In this document: positions 26,862 through 36,548 of the stretch, piece by piece
How positions within the stretch are numbered: position 1 is the first letter of the stretch
How the letters are laid out: the number at the start of each line of letters is the position of its first letter
Source: Ensifer sp. IC3342
GTDB lineage: Bacteria > Pseudomonadota > Alphaproteobacteria > Rhizobiales > Rhizobiaceae
Assembly (NCBI RefSeq): GCF_020193655.1
Contig: NZ_JADYVE010000011.1
Location: 62,001-126,000 of the forward strand
Reading direction: 5' to 3'
DNA: 64,000 bases
Made by a program: the position numbers and the translations under genes
Notes under the pieces: generated by a model
Seen by the model: only the letters and a program-made list of their open reading frames with translations
Told to the model about the DNA's origin: nothing
Database searches by the model: none

Positions 26862-27596
26862 CTACTCAGCGATGTCACGGCGGCCAAGCAGCCGCGCCTG
26901 GACGCGCTGCAGATGGAGGCGCATGCCATTTGCGGCGGCACTAAGATTACGCTCCTCGATCGCATCCACGATGGCATCGTGATCGGCAAAGCTGTGGTGA
27001 TCGGCGGGGGGGCGTGGCAGATCGTCCCGAAGCCGGCCCCATACCACCGTCCGGCGCACGGCGTTAATCGTGTCGAAGACGGCCAGGAGCAGGGCGTTTC
27101 TCGATGCTTGGGCGATGGCCCGATGGAGCCGGTTGTCCCAATTCTCATACTGCCGCCATGTCTCCGCCATGCGGGCACTTGATGCGCAATGCCTTAGGGC
27201 TCGCACGTCTTCCGCTGTGGCGTGAAGCGCCGCCTCCCGGGCCAGCTCTGGTTCGATGACAAGGCGGGCATGCATCACCTCGGCGGGGCTCGTCTGGTTG
27301 GCGATGTTGGCCACCGATGACAAGTCACCCGTCGGGCGGGCCCCGATGAAGGTGCCCTTGCCGACATGACGCCATAGTTCGCCCTGGTCTTCCAGGACTG
27401 CAAGCGCCTTGCGCAGGTCGCCACGCGAAACGCCCAGAATATCGGCCAATTCGCGCTCCGGCGGAAGACGCGTTGCGGGCGGAAACTTCCCTTGCGCCAA
27501 GTATGCGCGAAGCTGCACGAGCGCGCTTTGCCCGCCGCCGAGATCGGCTTCGACCGCGGTCGCGAATTGCAGTCTGTCCTCGGTAAACGCTGTCAT
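26862..27596 (-). CDS. GntR family (FadR-type, FCD domain) regulator
   Basis: A 244-residue regulator. The winged helix lies near residues 25-80 (LPPERELADILGVSRGDLRKALAVLEDQG), preceding a helical FCD domain with metal-ligand histidines (e.g. WDNRLHRAIAQAS, HDAIVDAI). It is divergent from the transport operon at 27726, with 129 bp between them, and almost certainly controls it. The effector is probably the imported compound or its breakdown product and is unknown. Confidence 0.86.
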   Translation of the reverse strand: MTAFTEDRLQFATAVEADLGGGQSALVQLRAYLAQGKFPPATRLPPERELADILGVSRGDLRKALAVLEDQGELWRHVGKGTFIGARPTGDLSSVANIANQTSPAEVMHARLVIEPELAREAALHATAEDVRALRHCASSARMAETWRQYENWDNRLHRAIAQASRNALLLAVFDTINAVRRTVVWGRLRDDLPRPPADHHSFADHDAIVDAIEERNLSAAANGMRLHLQRVQARLLGRRDIAE

Positions 27597-27613
27597 GTAA
27601 ATCCAGCTTTCAT

Positions 27614-27672
27614 CCTGATCAATGCTCTCTTATATCCTGACCAATCGTGCATTGGCAACGGATTGGTTGACA
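27614..27672. promoter_or_regulatory. Candidate GntR sites and -35 box of the NitT/TauT-type operon
   Basis: CCTGATCAATG (27614-27624) and CCTGACCAATC (27636-27646) form a direct repeat at 22-bp spacing. ACCAATC at 27640-27646 is also the left arm of a perfect inverted repeat with GATTGGT at 27661-27667. A TTGACA box follows at 27667-27672, facing the binding-protein gene. Placement overlapping the -35 box fits repression by the divergent GntR protein. Confidence 0.42.
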
Positions 27673-27725
27673 CTGAGGTGTGTTGGGAACACAGTGCTGA
27701 AAATGAAATGAAAGGGAGGAAACCG

Positions 27726-28718
27726 ATGACACTGTGGAGCAGGATAGCGGGCGCCGTCGTTGCCGGCGCTGTCACGGTGATCAGCCTCGGCGGCCTTGAG
27801 ACTGCCGCGGCGCAGGAAAGGCTTCGCGTCGCCCTGGGTGACGTTGTTTCAGTCGAGACTCTCGCCTTCCTCATCGCGCTCGAGCGTGCCAAGGAAAAGG
27901 GACTAGACTACGAACTGACGTCCTTTGCAGAAGAGGAATTGGCGATCCAGGCGATCGTCGGCGGTCAGGCGGATGTCGGCATCGGCACGCCCTATTCCAT
28001 CATTCAGAAGACGAAGGTGCCGTTGCGGAATATCTTCCAGGTTTCTACTCTCGTCTTCTTCCCCGTAGTCTCGACCGAGTACAAGACCTGGAAGGATCTT
28101 GACGGCGAACCCTTCACCTTTCACGCTCGCGGAACAGCCACCGAAGCTTATGGAAACGTGATCGCGGCGAGGGAGGGGATCACATTCGGGCAGCGCTCGT
28201 ATGTGCCGGGGTCGGAAAACCGGGTCGTCGCCATGCTGAACGGAACCATCAAGGCGACGATCGTCGATCTGTCGAACAAGAACCTGCTTCTCAAGCAGGC
28301 GCCCGACAACTTCCACGTCCTTCCCGGCATTGAGGAGAAGGTCTCCGACGAAATCCTGTTCGCGAACGCGAATTGGATAAAGGATCATTCAGAGGCAGCG
28401 ACCATCCTGACGCAAGAGCTTCTTACGCTCTGGCGGGAAATGAATGCGGATCCAACCGTCGTCGAAAAGGAAAGGGCGGCTAGAAAGCTCCTCTCCGATC
28501 AGCCGGCCGAGGTGCTTGCCGAGGTCGACAGCTACTACAAGGAGGGGGTCGAAGCGGGACTTTGGAATCCGGAGGGAGCAAGCGAGAAGATCGCCAAGGA
28601 TGACTTTGCCTTTTACACCTCCTCGGGACAACTCGAAGGACCGGCCGAAAATCTGAAGATTGAGGAATTCTGGGACTTCGGCCCGATTAAAGCGGCAAAG
28701 GCGAAGATCGGTGGCTGA
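27726..28718 (+). CDS. NitT/TauT-type ABC transporter substrate-binding protein
   Basis: A 330-residue periplasmic binding protein of the SsuA/TauA/ThiY class. ATG at 27726 follows GGGAGGA. A signal peptide ends near LETAAAQ. The mature part has the family features GGQADVGIGTPYSIIQ and TWKDLDGEPFTFHARGT. The C-terminus overlaps the next gene by 8 bp. Ligands of this class include sulfonates, nitrate, aromatic acids and pyrimidines; the FAH-family hydrolase at the operon end hints at a carbon compound that yields an acylpyruvate. No specific ligand is claimed. Confidence 0.85.
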   Translation: MTLWSRIAGAVVAGAVTVISLGGLETAAAQERLRVALGDVVSVETLAFLIALERAKEKGLDYELTSFAEEELAIQAIVGGQADVGIGTPYSIIQKTKVPLRNIFQVSTLVFFPVVSTEYKTWKDLDGEPFTFHARGTATEAYGNVIAAREGITFGQRSYVPGSENRVVAMLNGTIKATIVDLSNKNLLLKQAPDNFHVLPGIEEKVSDEILFANANWIKDHSEAATILTQELLTLWREMNADPTVVEKERAARKLLSDQPAEVLAEVDSYYKEGVEAGLWNPEGASEKIAKDDFAFYTSSGQLEGPAENLKIEEFWDFGPIKAAKAKIGG

Positions 28719-29586
28719 GCATCGCGCGGGGATCGAGGCGGCGCATCAGGGCTATCGTTTCTCCCGCGTCTTTCCCTTTCAGGGCTCGGGGAAAGCTCTG
28801 CGAGAGAAACGCCCAAACGCGCTCGCTTCCTTCGCCACACATCACTTCACGCTGAACTTCCTCTCGGCGGCCGCTCTCTGCGGCGCCTGGGAATGGGCTG
28901 GGCTGGTTCCGATCAGTCCTGCCTTTCCGACTTTTGGCGAAACGATGGGCGCCTTGTGGTCGATAAGCGCGGACGGTTCGCTCGCCGGGGCGTTCGCCGT
29001 GACGCTTCAGCCGCTTGCGCTTGGGCTCGTCGTCTCGATGGTCCTCGGCGTGGGTATCGGTGTCGCAATGGGCCTCAGTACGAAGACCGAATGGCTCGCG
29101 TCGCCGATTTTCATTGTGGCGCAGTCGGCCCCGCTGGCTGCCCTTATCCCCCTGATCGTCTTCGCCTACGGCATCGGCCTTACGTCGAAGACGATCGTCG
29201 TTTGTATAATGGCGATGCCGGTCATCGTGCTGAATTCATTTGCCGCGGTCCGCCATACCCCGAAATCTCTCATTGAGATGGGCGAATCCTTTCTGGCAAC
29301 CCGGCGTAAGGTAATCATCCGGATCATTCTGCCGGCGGCAAGCCCCGTTATTTTCGCGGGCCTGCGTCTTGGCTGCGCATCGGGCTTCATCGGTGCCGTA
29401 CTGGCCGAGCTACTGATCACGCCGACTGGCGTCGGCGACCTGATCACCTATAGCCGCTCCATTGCTGATTATCCGACGATGTATGCCGCGATTCTTTCCA
29501 TCATGGCGTTCTCCGTACTCTTCATCGAGGTGCTCAGTCGCGTCGAGGTCATGATCTTCAGACCGGAAAAGCGAGCAGTCTCATGA
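28711..29586 (+). CDS. NitT/TauT-type ABC transporter permease 1
   Basis: A 291-residue permease of the SsuC/TauC class. The GTG at 28711 overlaps the end of the binding-protein gene. An unusually long hydrophilic N-terminus (about 45 residues) comes before the first membrane helix. The EAA-like segment is FLATRRKVIIRIILPAASPVIFAGLRLG, and GDLITYSR follows. It overlaps the ATPase gene by 4 bp. It presumably pairs with permease 2 at 30383. Confidence 0.86.
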   Translation: MAEHRAGIEAAHQGYRFSRVFPFQGSGKALREKRPNALASFATHHFTLNFLSAAALCGAWEWAGLVPISPAFPTFGETMGALWSISADGSLAGAFAVTLQPLALGLVVSMVLGVGIGVAMGLSTKTEWLASPIFIVAQSAPLAALIPLIVFAYGIGLTSKTIVVCIMAMPVIVLNSFAAVRHTPKSLIEMGESFLATRRKVIIRIILPAASPVIFAGLRLGCASGFIGAVLAELLITPTGVGDLITYSRSIADYPTMYAAILSIMAFSVLFIEVLSRVEVMIFRPEKRAVS

Positions 29587-30386
29587 CCGCGCTGGCACAT
29601 CAGTTCTTTACCGAACCTTCCCCGGTCACTGACTGCGCGGTCAGCGTTCGCAATGTCGGCAAAGTCTATGCCGGCGTGGTCACCGCACTCGAGAATATCA
29701 ACGTCGACTTTCCGCGTGGCCAGCTCACTTCCCTACTGGGGCCGTCCGGGTGTGGAAAGACGACGCTGCTCAAGATCATAGCGGGGCTTCTGCCGGCAAC
29801 CTCAGGCGAAGTGCTTGTCAACGATCTTCCCGTGGCCGGCCCTGGGCCGGAACGCGCCTTTGTCTTCCAGGATTTCGCTTTGATGCCTTGGGCGAATGTG
29901 TTGCGCAACGTCGCCTTCGGGCTCGAAATGCGTGGTATCGCAAAAAGCGAACGCGAGGAGATCGCCCGAAGCCATATCGCCCAGGTCGGCCTCGCCGGCT
30001 TCGAAGCGCGCTATCCACACGAGCTTTCAGGCGGCATGCGCCAGCGCGTCGGCCTGGCGCGGGCACTGGCGGTGAACGCGGATGTTCTGCTGATGGACGA
30101 GCCCTTTTCGGCCGTTGACGAACAGATCCGGCGAAAATTCCAGGAGGATCTTCTCACCCTCATCGCCAGAGAGAAAAGGACCTTTATCTTCGTCACGCAT
30201 TCCATCGAGGAAGCAGTCTATGTCTCCGACCGGATCGTGCTCCTGTCGGCGCGACCGGGCAGGATCGCACAGATCATCGAGCCGGCGATTGAGCGTGGCG
30301 GCGATCCAGACGCTATCCGGCGCCACCCGGCCTATCTCGACACGGTTGACGCCATCTGGCAGTCGCTAAAGACCTATCTCGAGTGA
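29583..30386 (+). CDS. NitT/TauT-type ABC transporter ATP-binding protein
   Basis: A 267-residue ATPase of the SsuB/TauB class: Walker A GPSGCGKTT, Q-loop FQDFALMPW, signature [17 protein letters not shown], Walker B VLLMDEPFSAVDEQIR and the switch VTHSIEEAVYVSDR. It is overlapped at both ends (4 bp each) by the two permease genes, so the three are translated as a coupled set. Confidence 0.9.
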   Translation: MTALAHQFFTEPSPVTDCAVSVRNVGKVYAGVVTALENINVDFPRGQLTSLLGPSGCGKTTLLKIIAGLLPATSGEVLVNDLPVAGPGPERAFVFQDFALMPWANVLRNVAFGLEMRGIAKSEREEIARSHIAQVGLAGFEARYPHELSGGMRQRVGLARALAVNADVLLMDEPFSAVDEQIRRKFQEDLLTLIAREKRTFIFVTHSIEEAVYVSDRIVLLSARPGRIAQIIEPAIERGGDPDAIRRHPAYLDTVDAIWQSLKTYLE

Positions 30387-31150
30387 GGCGCGCCATGATC
30401 GTCTTCGGGCATCGCATTCCCATGACCGGTTCTCTCCTCCTCTGGGCGCTCCTTTGGGAAATAGTCGGTCAGCTCAAGCTCACGATCCTGCTGCCGCCGC
30501 TCTCCCGCGTCGTCTTGCGGGCCTTCGAGATTGTGCCGACGGAGACGTTTCTTTCAGCTTTCGCAGTGACGGCGTCCGCCTTTGTAGCCGGAAACCTGAT
30601 TGCGATCCTGGTAGGCGTGCCGCTCGGCATCCTGATGGGGAGCTCGGTCGTGGCCGACCGGATCTTTCTGCCTTGGGTCAACCTGTTTCTCTCGGCGCCC
30701 CTGACAGCCCTGGTCCCAGTGATCATGGTGCTTTTCGGCCTTGGTCAGACGACGATCATCCTCACCGTCGTCCTCTTTGCCATCTGGATCATCGTGCTGG
30801 ACACGCGGGCGGGTGTACGTTCGATCTCCCCTTCGCTCATTGAAATGGCGGCAAGCTTCGGCGCCGGCCGTTGGCAGACGTTTCGCAAGATTTATGTTTG
30901 GGCAGCGCTTCCGGAGATCCTGGCGGGAATTCGGCTCGGCGTTATCCGCTCGGTGAAGGGCGTCATCATCGGTCAGCTTCTTGTATCGATCGTCGGTTTC
31001 GGCGCTCTGTTCAAGCTTTATGGCTCGCGGTTTCTCATGGAGCACTTCTGGGCGGTTCTCATCGTTCTCTTCGCGCTGGCCTTCGCGCTTGCCGAGGCCT
31101 TCGCCTGGCTTGAGCGTCGTGTCGAATTCTACGCCGCAACCCGCGGCTGA
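30383..31150 (+). CDS. NitT/TauT-type ABC transporter permease 2
   Basis: A 255-residue second permease, starting with GTG overlapping the ATPase stop. Several membrane helices are visible (LLLWALLWEIVGQL, FVAGNLIAILVGVPLGILMG); the EAA region is FGAGRWQTFRKIYVWAALPEILAGIRLG. Having two permeases in one operon indicates a heterodimeric channel. Confidence 0.87.
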   Translation: MRRAMIVFGHRIPMTGSLLLWALLWEIVGQLKLTILLPPLSRVVLRAFEIVPTETFLSAFAVTASAFVAGNLIAILVGVPLGILMGSSVVADRIFLPWVNLFLSAPLTALVPVIMVLFGLGQTTIILTVVLFAIWIIVLDTRAGVRSISPSLIEMAASFGAGRWQTFRKIYVWAALPEILAGIRLGVIRSVKGVIIGQLLVSIVGFGALFKLYGSRFLMEHFWAVLIVLFALAFALAEAFAWLERRVEFYAATRG

Positions 31151-31185
31151 CTCGATCTCTTATGCAAAGAAAGGGTATTTCCTCC

Positions 31186-31869
31186 ATGTCCTACGCCTTC
31201 AACCCTGCCGCGGTGCCTGCTCTTCCGATTAGGAATACATTGGACTTATTTCCACTCCGACGTGTCTACTGCGTGGGTCGGAACTATGCCGATCACGCGA
31301 TAGAGATGGGCCATGACCCTGATCGCGAAGCTCCTTTCTTTTTTCAGAAGAACCCGGACAATCTGGTGCTCGACGGTGAATTTCCCTATCCGAGCCGGAC
31401 ATCGGACGTGCATCACGAGATCGAACTCGTCGTTTGTCTCGGCAAGGGCGGCGAAAATATTCCGGTCGACCAGGCGCTGTCGCACGTTTACGGCTATGCA
31501 ATCGGTTTGGACATGACGCGACGCGATCTGCAAAACGAGGCGAAGAAAATGGGCAGGCCTTGGGAGGTCGCCAAGGCGTTCGAGAAGTCTGCGCCTTTAT
31601 CGCCGATCGTCAGGGCAAGCGAGATCGGGCATTTGGAAGCGGGCGCTATCTGGTTAAAGGTTAACGGCGAGGTTCGCCAGAGCGGCGATCTGAACCAGAT
31701 GATTTGGAAGGTGCCGGAGGCGATCTCATATCTCTCAGGACTCTTTCAGCTGGCCCCGGGCGACATCATCATGACCGGAACACCCGCTGGTGTCGGTCCG
31801 GTCAAGCGTGGCGACCGCCTCGAGGGCCATGTCGACGGTTTGGGCGAGCTCACGGTAATAGTCGTTTAA
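31186..31869 (+). CDS. Fumarylacetoacetate hydrolase (FAH) family protein
   Basis: A 227-residue single-domain FAH-family hydrolase or decarboxylase. The core motifs are present: YCVGRNYADHAIEMG, the metal-ligand pair HHEIELVVCLGK, GYAIGLDMTRRDLQ, KAFEKSAPLSP and DIIMTGTPAGVGPVKRGD. Enzymes of this type cleave fumarylpyruvate or acylpyruvates with Mg2+. ATG at 31186 is preferred, since it follows AAAGG; an upstream ATG at 31162 lacks a ribosome site. Being the last gene of the transport operon it probably degrades the imported compound. Confidence 0.87.
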   Translation: MSYAFNPAAVPALPIRNTLDLFPLRRVYCVGRNYADHAIEMGHDPDREAPFFFQKNPDNLVLDGEFPYPSRTSDVHHEIELVVCLGKGGENIPVDQALSHVYGYAIGLDMTRRDLQNEAKKMGRPWEVAKAFEKSAPLSPIVRASEIGHLEAGAIWLKVNGEVRQSGDLNQMIWKVPEAISYLSGLFQLAPGDIIMTGTPAGVGPVKRGDRLEGHVDGLGELTVIVV

Positions 31870-32218
31870 AGAACATCTTCGCGATATCGCCACCGCCGTC
31901 AAGGCAATCCGGCGTGCCGCCAGTGCTGCGTCTGTGCCTGCGGTACCGCATCGCGATTGGTAAATGCGCCGGTCTCATCATCGTTCCTGAAGCCAGGCGA
32001 AACGCTGAAGTCGACTACGATACACAAGTTCTCCACCGACGCGTCGTAGTGCTACAGCTGCGTTCGGCTCGGGTTGCTGGATCAATGGGCCAAATTCCGG
32101 CGGCCCTAGCCAACCGGACCTTCATGCAGGTCGCCGTTGGGTCTGAATGGGGTCGAGAATTCACCTTTATCAGAGGTGCGCAACGGTCTAGCGGAGCCCG
32201 TCTCTGCACGGCGCGAAC
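31870..32218. other. Spacer without recognised gene
   Basis: About 350 bp between the FAH gene and the toxin gene. I see no convincing coding frame, strong hairpin or repeat here. Confidence 0.5.
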
Positions 32219-32662
32219 TCACGACCTGTTTGCCGTGATCAGGTGCAAGGCAGAATTGCCCCTTGTGACCGCCGCCGCTGAGAGCTTGCGATCGAACGTC
32301 GCCAGCTGGCCCCCACGCGTCTTGGCGAGCGCAAGCAGATAGGTGTCAGTTACCTGCCCCGAAGTTAGGATTTTCGTGGGAGCGATCTCACCTGACCCGA
32401 CAAGGCTCACATCGTCGGGCCAAAAACTATGGCCGGGGAGCGCCCGCAATTTGCCGACGATCTCCATCACGAGTGACGGTGAACCGGGAGAATTGGGATA
32501 TTTGGGGTTACCGACAATCCGGATGACACCATTTTCGGTGATGGGGCAGGTAGCCCACGCGGTCCGACCGATCGCCGCGAACCATTCGTGCGCATCGTCA
32601 TGGGCTACATGGCCTGGATCGATTAAGGCAATCAGCACATTGACGTCGAGCAGGAAAGTCAC
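32219..32662 (-). CDS. PIN-domain ribonuclease toxin (VapC family)
   Basis: A 147-residue PIN-domain protein. Acidic active-site residues are visible: D6 in FLLDVNVLIALID, a central E in ITENGVIRI, and TDTYLLALAKTRGGQLATFDRKL near the end. TA-system PIN proteins of this TA-type subgroup cut RNA. The start overlaps the upstream antitoxin gene by 4 bp. The pair lies in a stretch of debris, usual for mobile toxin-antitoxin modules. Confidence 0.85.
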   Translation of the reverse strand: MTFLLDVNVLIALIDPGHVAHDDAHEWFAAIGRTAWATCPITENGVIRIVGNPKYPNSPGSPSLVMEIVGKLRALPGHSFWPDDVSLVGSGEIAPTKILTSGQVTDTYLLALAKTRGGQLATFDRKLSAAAVTRGNSALHLITANRS

Positions 32663-32886
32663 GGCAGTTCGTCCCGCAAGGCATTGACGATTTCGAGCGT
32701 CACTGGCGGCGCATCCGGCCGAGGTGATAGAAGAGGAATTCCGTTGCGCTCGCCGCTGCTGCGGGGTCGGCTGAGAGAACGTCTCGCCAGCTCGGAAATG
32801 ACCTCGCCGACGCTCCGGTGCTGCTGAGCTGCCATCGCCTTTGCGGCGATCAGGACATCGTCGTCGATTGCAAGGGTCGTTCTCAT
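32659..32886 (-). CDS. VapB-like antitoxin
   Basis: A 75-residue partner. The N-terminus MRTTLAIDDDVLIAAKAMA is a ribbon-helix-helix DNA-binding pattern; the Pro-rich C-terminus (IPLLSPRPDAPPVTLE) would neutralise the toxin. The start at 32886 has GAGG upstream; a start at 32907 is also open. It should bind and repress its own promoter. Confidence 0.8.
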   Translation of the reverse strand: MRTTLAIDDDVLIAAKAMAAQQHRSVGEVISELARRSLSRPRSSGERNGIPLLSPRPDAPPVTLEIVNALRDELP

Positions 32887-32907
32887 ATCCGCCTCATCGC
32901 GCATCAA

Positions 32908-33368
32908 TCATCACGCATCATATAAAGCAACAGGATGGCGCTCTCAAGGTAACTGGTCTGCATTGAGCATTGACCGGAGTGGAAATCAGAACATAGAGCG
33001 CCGAATCCTAGCGTGGCTTGGTCGTAGCGCTTGCCCCATCGCTCATGCCATCACTCCCTGGCAGCTGAAAAGCTATGGCGGCTTCAACCTTCAGCCGCCT
33101 TCCGGCCACTACCGAAACTGCTCTTCGAAGGCACCGTCCCAATCAGTGCTCAACGGCGCCACGCCACATTTCAAGTGTTCGAAGGGATATCGCTGCAACA
33201 ATGCAGACGAGATCATCTGTGCCATGCTGACGCGCGCGATCTGCCTTCGACCGGTCCCGATCGTATGCCTCCCGTCGCAGCTCGCCGGCGGTGACTAACC
33301 CATTTGTGCAGCTTTTGCTAATTCATGCCTTGAATTACCATCTTCGCGCGAATTCGCCGGGGAGGGGC
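32908..33368. other. Spacer without recognised gene
   Basis: About 460 bp upstream of the toxin-antitoxin operon and of the next plus-strand gene. Reading frames are short and unconvincing. It probably contains the promoters of both flanking units. Confidence 0.45.
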
Positions 33369-33692
33369 ATGAGCTATCGTCAACGGGGTAGGAGTCCACA
33401 GCAGCGTTCGGTGCTCCGCACGGCGCCTGGGCTAGTGATTGCGGCCGTCGCGGTGGGCGCCGCCGGCGGCATGACCGCAACCGACCTGATTGCCACGTGG
33501 GATAGTCTGGGCAGCAATGGAACCTCCTGCAACATCAAGGGCAATATCAGCATCGATTCAGGCGAGCGGATATTTCATGTGCCAGGCCAGAAATATTATT
33601 CGCAGACGCGGATAAGACCGGAATATGGGGAGCGCTGGTTTTGCTCCGAGGAAGAGGCGTGGGCCGCAGGTTGGCGGAAGGCGTATAGATGA
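33369..33692 (+). CDS. Small membrane-anchored sunset-domain protein
   Basis: A 107-residue protein. ATG at 33369 follows GGGGAGGGG. One N-terminal membrane segment (APGLVIAAVAVGAAGGMTAT) precedes a short domain with CNIKGNIS, GERIFHVPGQKYY, GERWFCSEEEAWAAGWRKA. That pattern is what is called a sunset domain, common in rhizobial nuclease-like or exported proteins. The Cys pair (in SCNIKG and WFCSE) could form a disulfide or metal site. Function unknown. Confidence 0.75.
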   Translation: MSYRQRGRSPQQRSVLRTAPGLVIAAVAVGAAGGMTATDLIATWDSLGSNGTSCNIKGNISIDSGERIFHVPGQKYYSQTRIRPEYGERWFCSEEEAWAAGWRKAYR

Positions 33693-33976
33693 CCAGCCCT
33701 GGAGATTTTCTCAATCAAGAAACGGCACTTGGCCTGTTGGCTGGCTTCGTGGTGGGATTGCTGGCGTATTTTGCGGCGTCGAAGCTCCTTGGAGCCACGC
33801 GATCGACTAAGGGTAAATCAGCAGTCGAGCGGCAATTCAGAAACGTATTCTCCATCGTGGATGACGGTCGCCGGCAGGCGCTGATCCGCTACTACATGGA
33901 GAAGTACGAGTGTGGTTGTGCGGAGGCTATGAGACGGGCCGTCGATGAGCGCCAGCACGACGCCAACAGGTGGTAG
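33689..33976 (+). CDS. Small membrane protein, unknown function
   Basis: A 95-residue protein overlapping the previous gene by 4 bp (ATGA). There is one N-terminal membrane helix (LGLLAGFVVGLLAYFAASKLLG); the rest is charged, with a C-terminal region YYMEKYECGCAEAMRRAVDE. I do not recognise a family. The overlap with the sunset-domain gene suggests that the two are co-translated. Confidence 0.6.
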   Translation: MTSPGDFLNQETALGLLAGFVVGLLAYFAASKLLGATRSTKGKSAVERQFRNVFSIVDDGRRQALIRYYMEKYECGCAEAMRRAVDERQHDANRW

Positions 33977-33977
33977 C

Positions 33978-34193
33978 AGGGCGATCCGGACCGATGTGGA
34001 AACCGGTCTCAGCGAGGCGCGCCAAGCCGTTCGCCTCGATCCCAATCTCGCGGTCGGCTATCAGGTCTTAAGCTTCGGGCTTTCGTTCGCCGGCTACGCC
34101 GGCGCTATGCAGGCCGCTCGACAGGCGGTCGAACTCAATCCGAACGAACCGGACAGCCTGATGGCGCTGGCAAAAGCTTCAAATCAGGCGTAG
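33978..34193 (+). pseudogene. TPR-domain fragment
   Basis: About 70 residues with two tetratricopeptide-like units (SEARQAVRLDPNLAVGYQVL and AMQAARQAVELNPNEPDS) and a stop. It matches the C-terminal TPR part of large proteins such as adenylate cyclase-TPR fusions; the rest of such a gene is missing, and no start or ribosome site is visible. I read it as remnant debris next to the toxin-antitoxin area. Confidence 0.6.
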
Positions 34194-34239
34194 CCCACAC
34201 ATCAAAGGCAGCGCATCGGCCTGGTGATTGAAAGATTGC

Positions 34240-35319
<1,080 letters not shown>

Positions 35320-35320
35320 C

Positions 35321-36517
35321 TCAGCCTCTCGCTCTCTTCATTGCCGCTTCCATGTTGTGGAACGGGCGGCGATAGGTCGGCACCCGGTCCGCGACATCGG
35401 GCAACTTACCGAACGGCTTATGCGGCTCTGCCTGGTACCAGAAGGCGACGGAGGAGATGTCGTCGGCGCGGCGGTTGGCATGTCCATGTTCGATCGTCAC
35501 CCGAATGCTTTTCTGGAAGATGGCGGGGTCTTCGATATGCCAGCGGTAGAGCGTGACCGGCTCGGTCCAGTTGGGGCCGCCGGCCGCGATGATGCCGTGG
35601 TAGGGTGCGCTATAGTCCTGGGTCGGGCACCAGGCGGTGTTGAAATAGTCTTCCGTGCCCGTGCCGTGCAGGGTCGGCGGCCAGGCATCATTGGCACCCG
35701 GTTCAGACTCCGGCCGCGGCTCGATCAACACCGCCTTGGGACCGATACGCGGATCGGGCTTGCGAACCGTATCCGGCACCGACAATCCCTGCTCGCCGTC
35801 GATGAAGATCATGTCGTCGCCTTCGCCGTACCAATCCCAGACTTCGGAACGGCGGCGCGAATAGACGCTATAGAGAACGCCGACGTAGTGGCCGCGCCCT
35901 TCGGCTTCGAGGATCGTGTAATTCTGCCGACCGTCGACGTTCTCGCCGCCAAAGAGGAACTGTTCATTGGTCAGACTGGCTTCGCTCATACCCGCCGGGC
36001 GTGCCTGGCGATAGTGTGCGTGGAAACGGCCCATGTCCTGCTCGAGAACATCATGAAGCTCGAGATCGATGTAGTAGTAGAAGAGGAGGTCATGTTCCGC
36101 CTCGTTGGTGACGGTGAACTTCATGTGTGAGCCGAAGGGCATGGGGAAGTAGCAGTTGAAGGCTTTGCCATCCTCGGGGCTCGCCTGCATCGGCAGGCTC
36201 GAATAGTTGGCGGTGCGGGCATGGCCCATACCGAAGAAGTCGCCGATAGGTGCCTCGATGCTCGGCTGCGTCTCCCCGTCCCAGTAGGCTCTAAGGACGA
36301 TCTTGCGGAGGAAATCCTCGCTCTCGCATGCGAGCGTCGCCCAGATATGGGTGATGATGCCGGCGCCTTCGTGTTCGCCGATCACAGCCGTGGTGCCGGG
36401 TTCGATGTGCAGCCTGTCGTCGTTGCCACCGGTCCGGTCATGGCTGGAGAAGCGGCGCGTTTTCGCTTTGCGCAGCTTCGCGAGACCGCGAAGGGGCGAG
36501 AGGCCGGCGTTGGTCAT
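35321..36517 (-). CDS. GH172 (DUF2961) family glycoside hydrolase
   Basis: A 398-residue protein of the DUF2961/GH172 family. Characteristic are IEPGTTAVIGEHEGAGIITHIW, VVLRAYWDGE-like strand LRAYWDGETQPSIEAPIGDFF, and GTGTEDYFNTAWCP, whose Glu is a likely catalytic residue. Characterised family members act on alpha-D-fructofuranosides/difructose anhydrides or on D-arabinofuranosides. There is no signal peptide, so it should act in the cytoplasm on an imported disaccharide. It lies inside the operon between permease and ATPase, which makes a furanose-containing sugar the likely ligand of this importer. Confidence 0.85.
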   Translation of the reverse strand: MTNAGLSPLRGLAKLRKAKTRRFSSHDRTGGNDDRLHIEPGTTAVIGEHEGAGIITHIWATLACESEDFLRKIVLRAYWDGETQPSIEAPIGDFFGMGHARTANYSSLPMQASPEDGKAFNCYFPMPFGSHMKFTVTNEAEHDLLFYYYIDLELHDVLEQDMGRFHAHYRQARPAGMSEASLTNEQFLFGGENVDGRQNYTILEAEGRGHYVGVLYSVYSRRRSEVWDWYGEGDDMIFIDGEQGLSVPDTVRKPDPRIGPKAVLIEPRPESEPGANDAWPPTLHGTGTEDYFNTAWCPTQDYSAPYHGIIAAGGPNWTEPVTLYRWHIEDPAIFQKSIRVTIEHGHANRRADDISSVAFWYQAEPHKPFGKLPDVADRVPTYRRPFHNMEAAMKRARG

Positions 36518-36548
36518 TCGAATTGCTCCTGTGTGAATCGCTAGCAGC

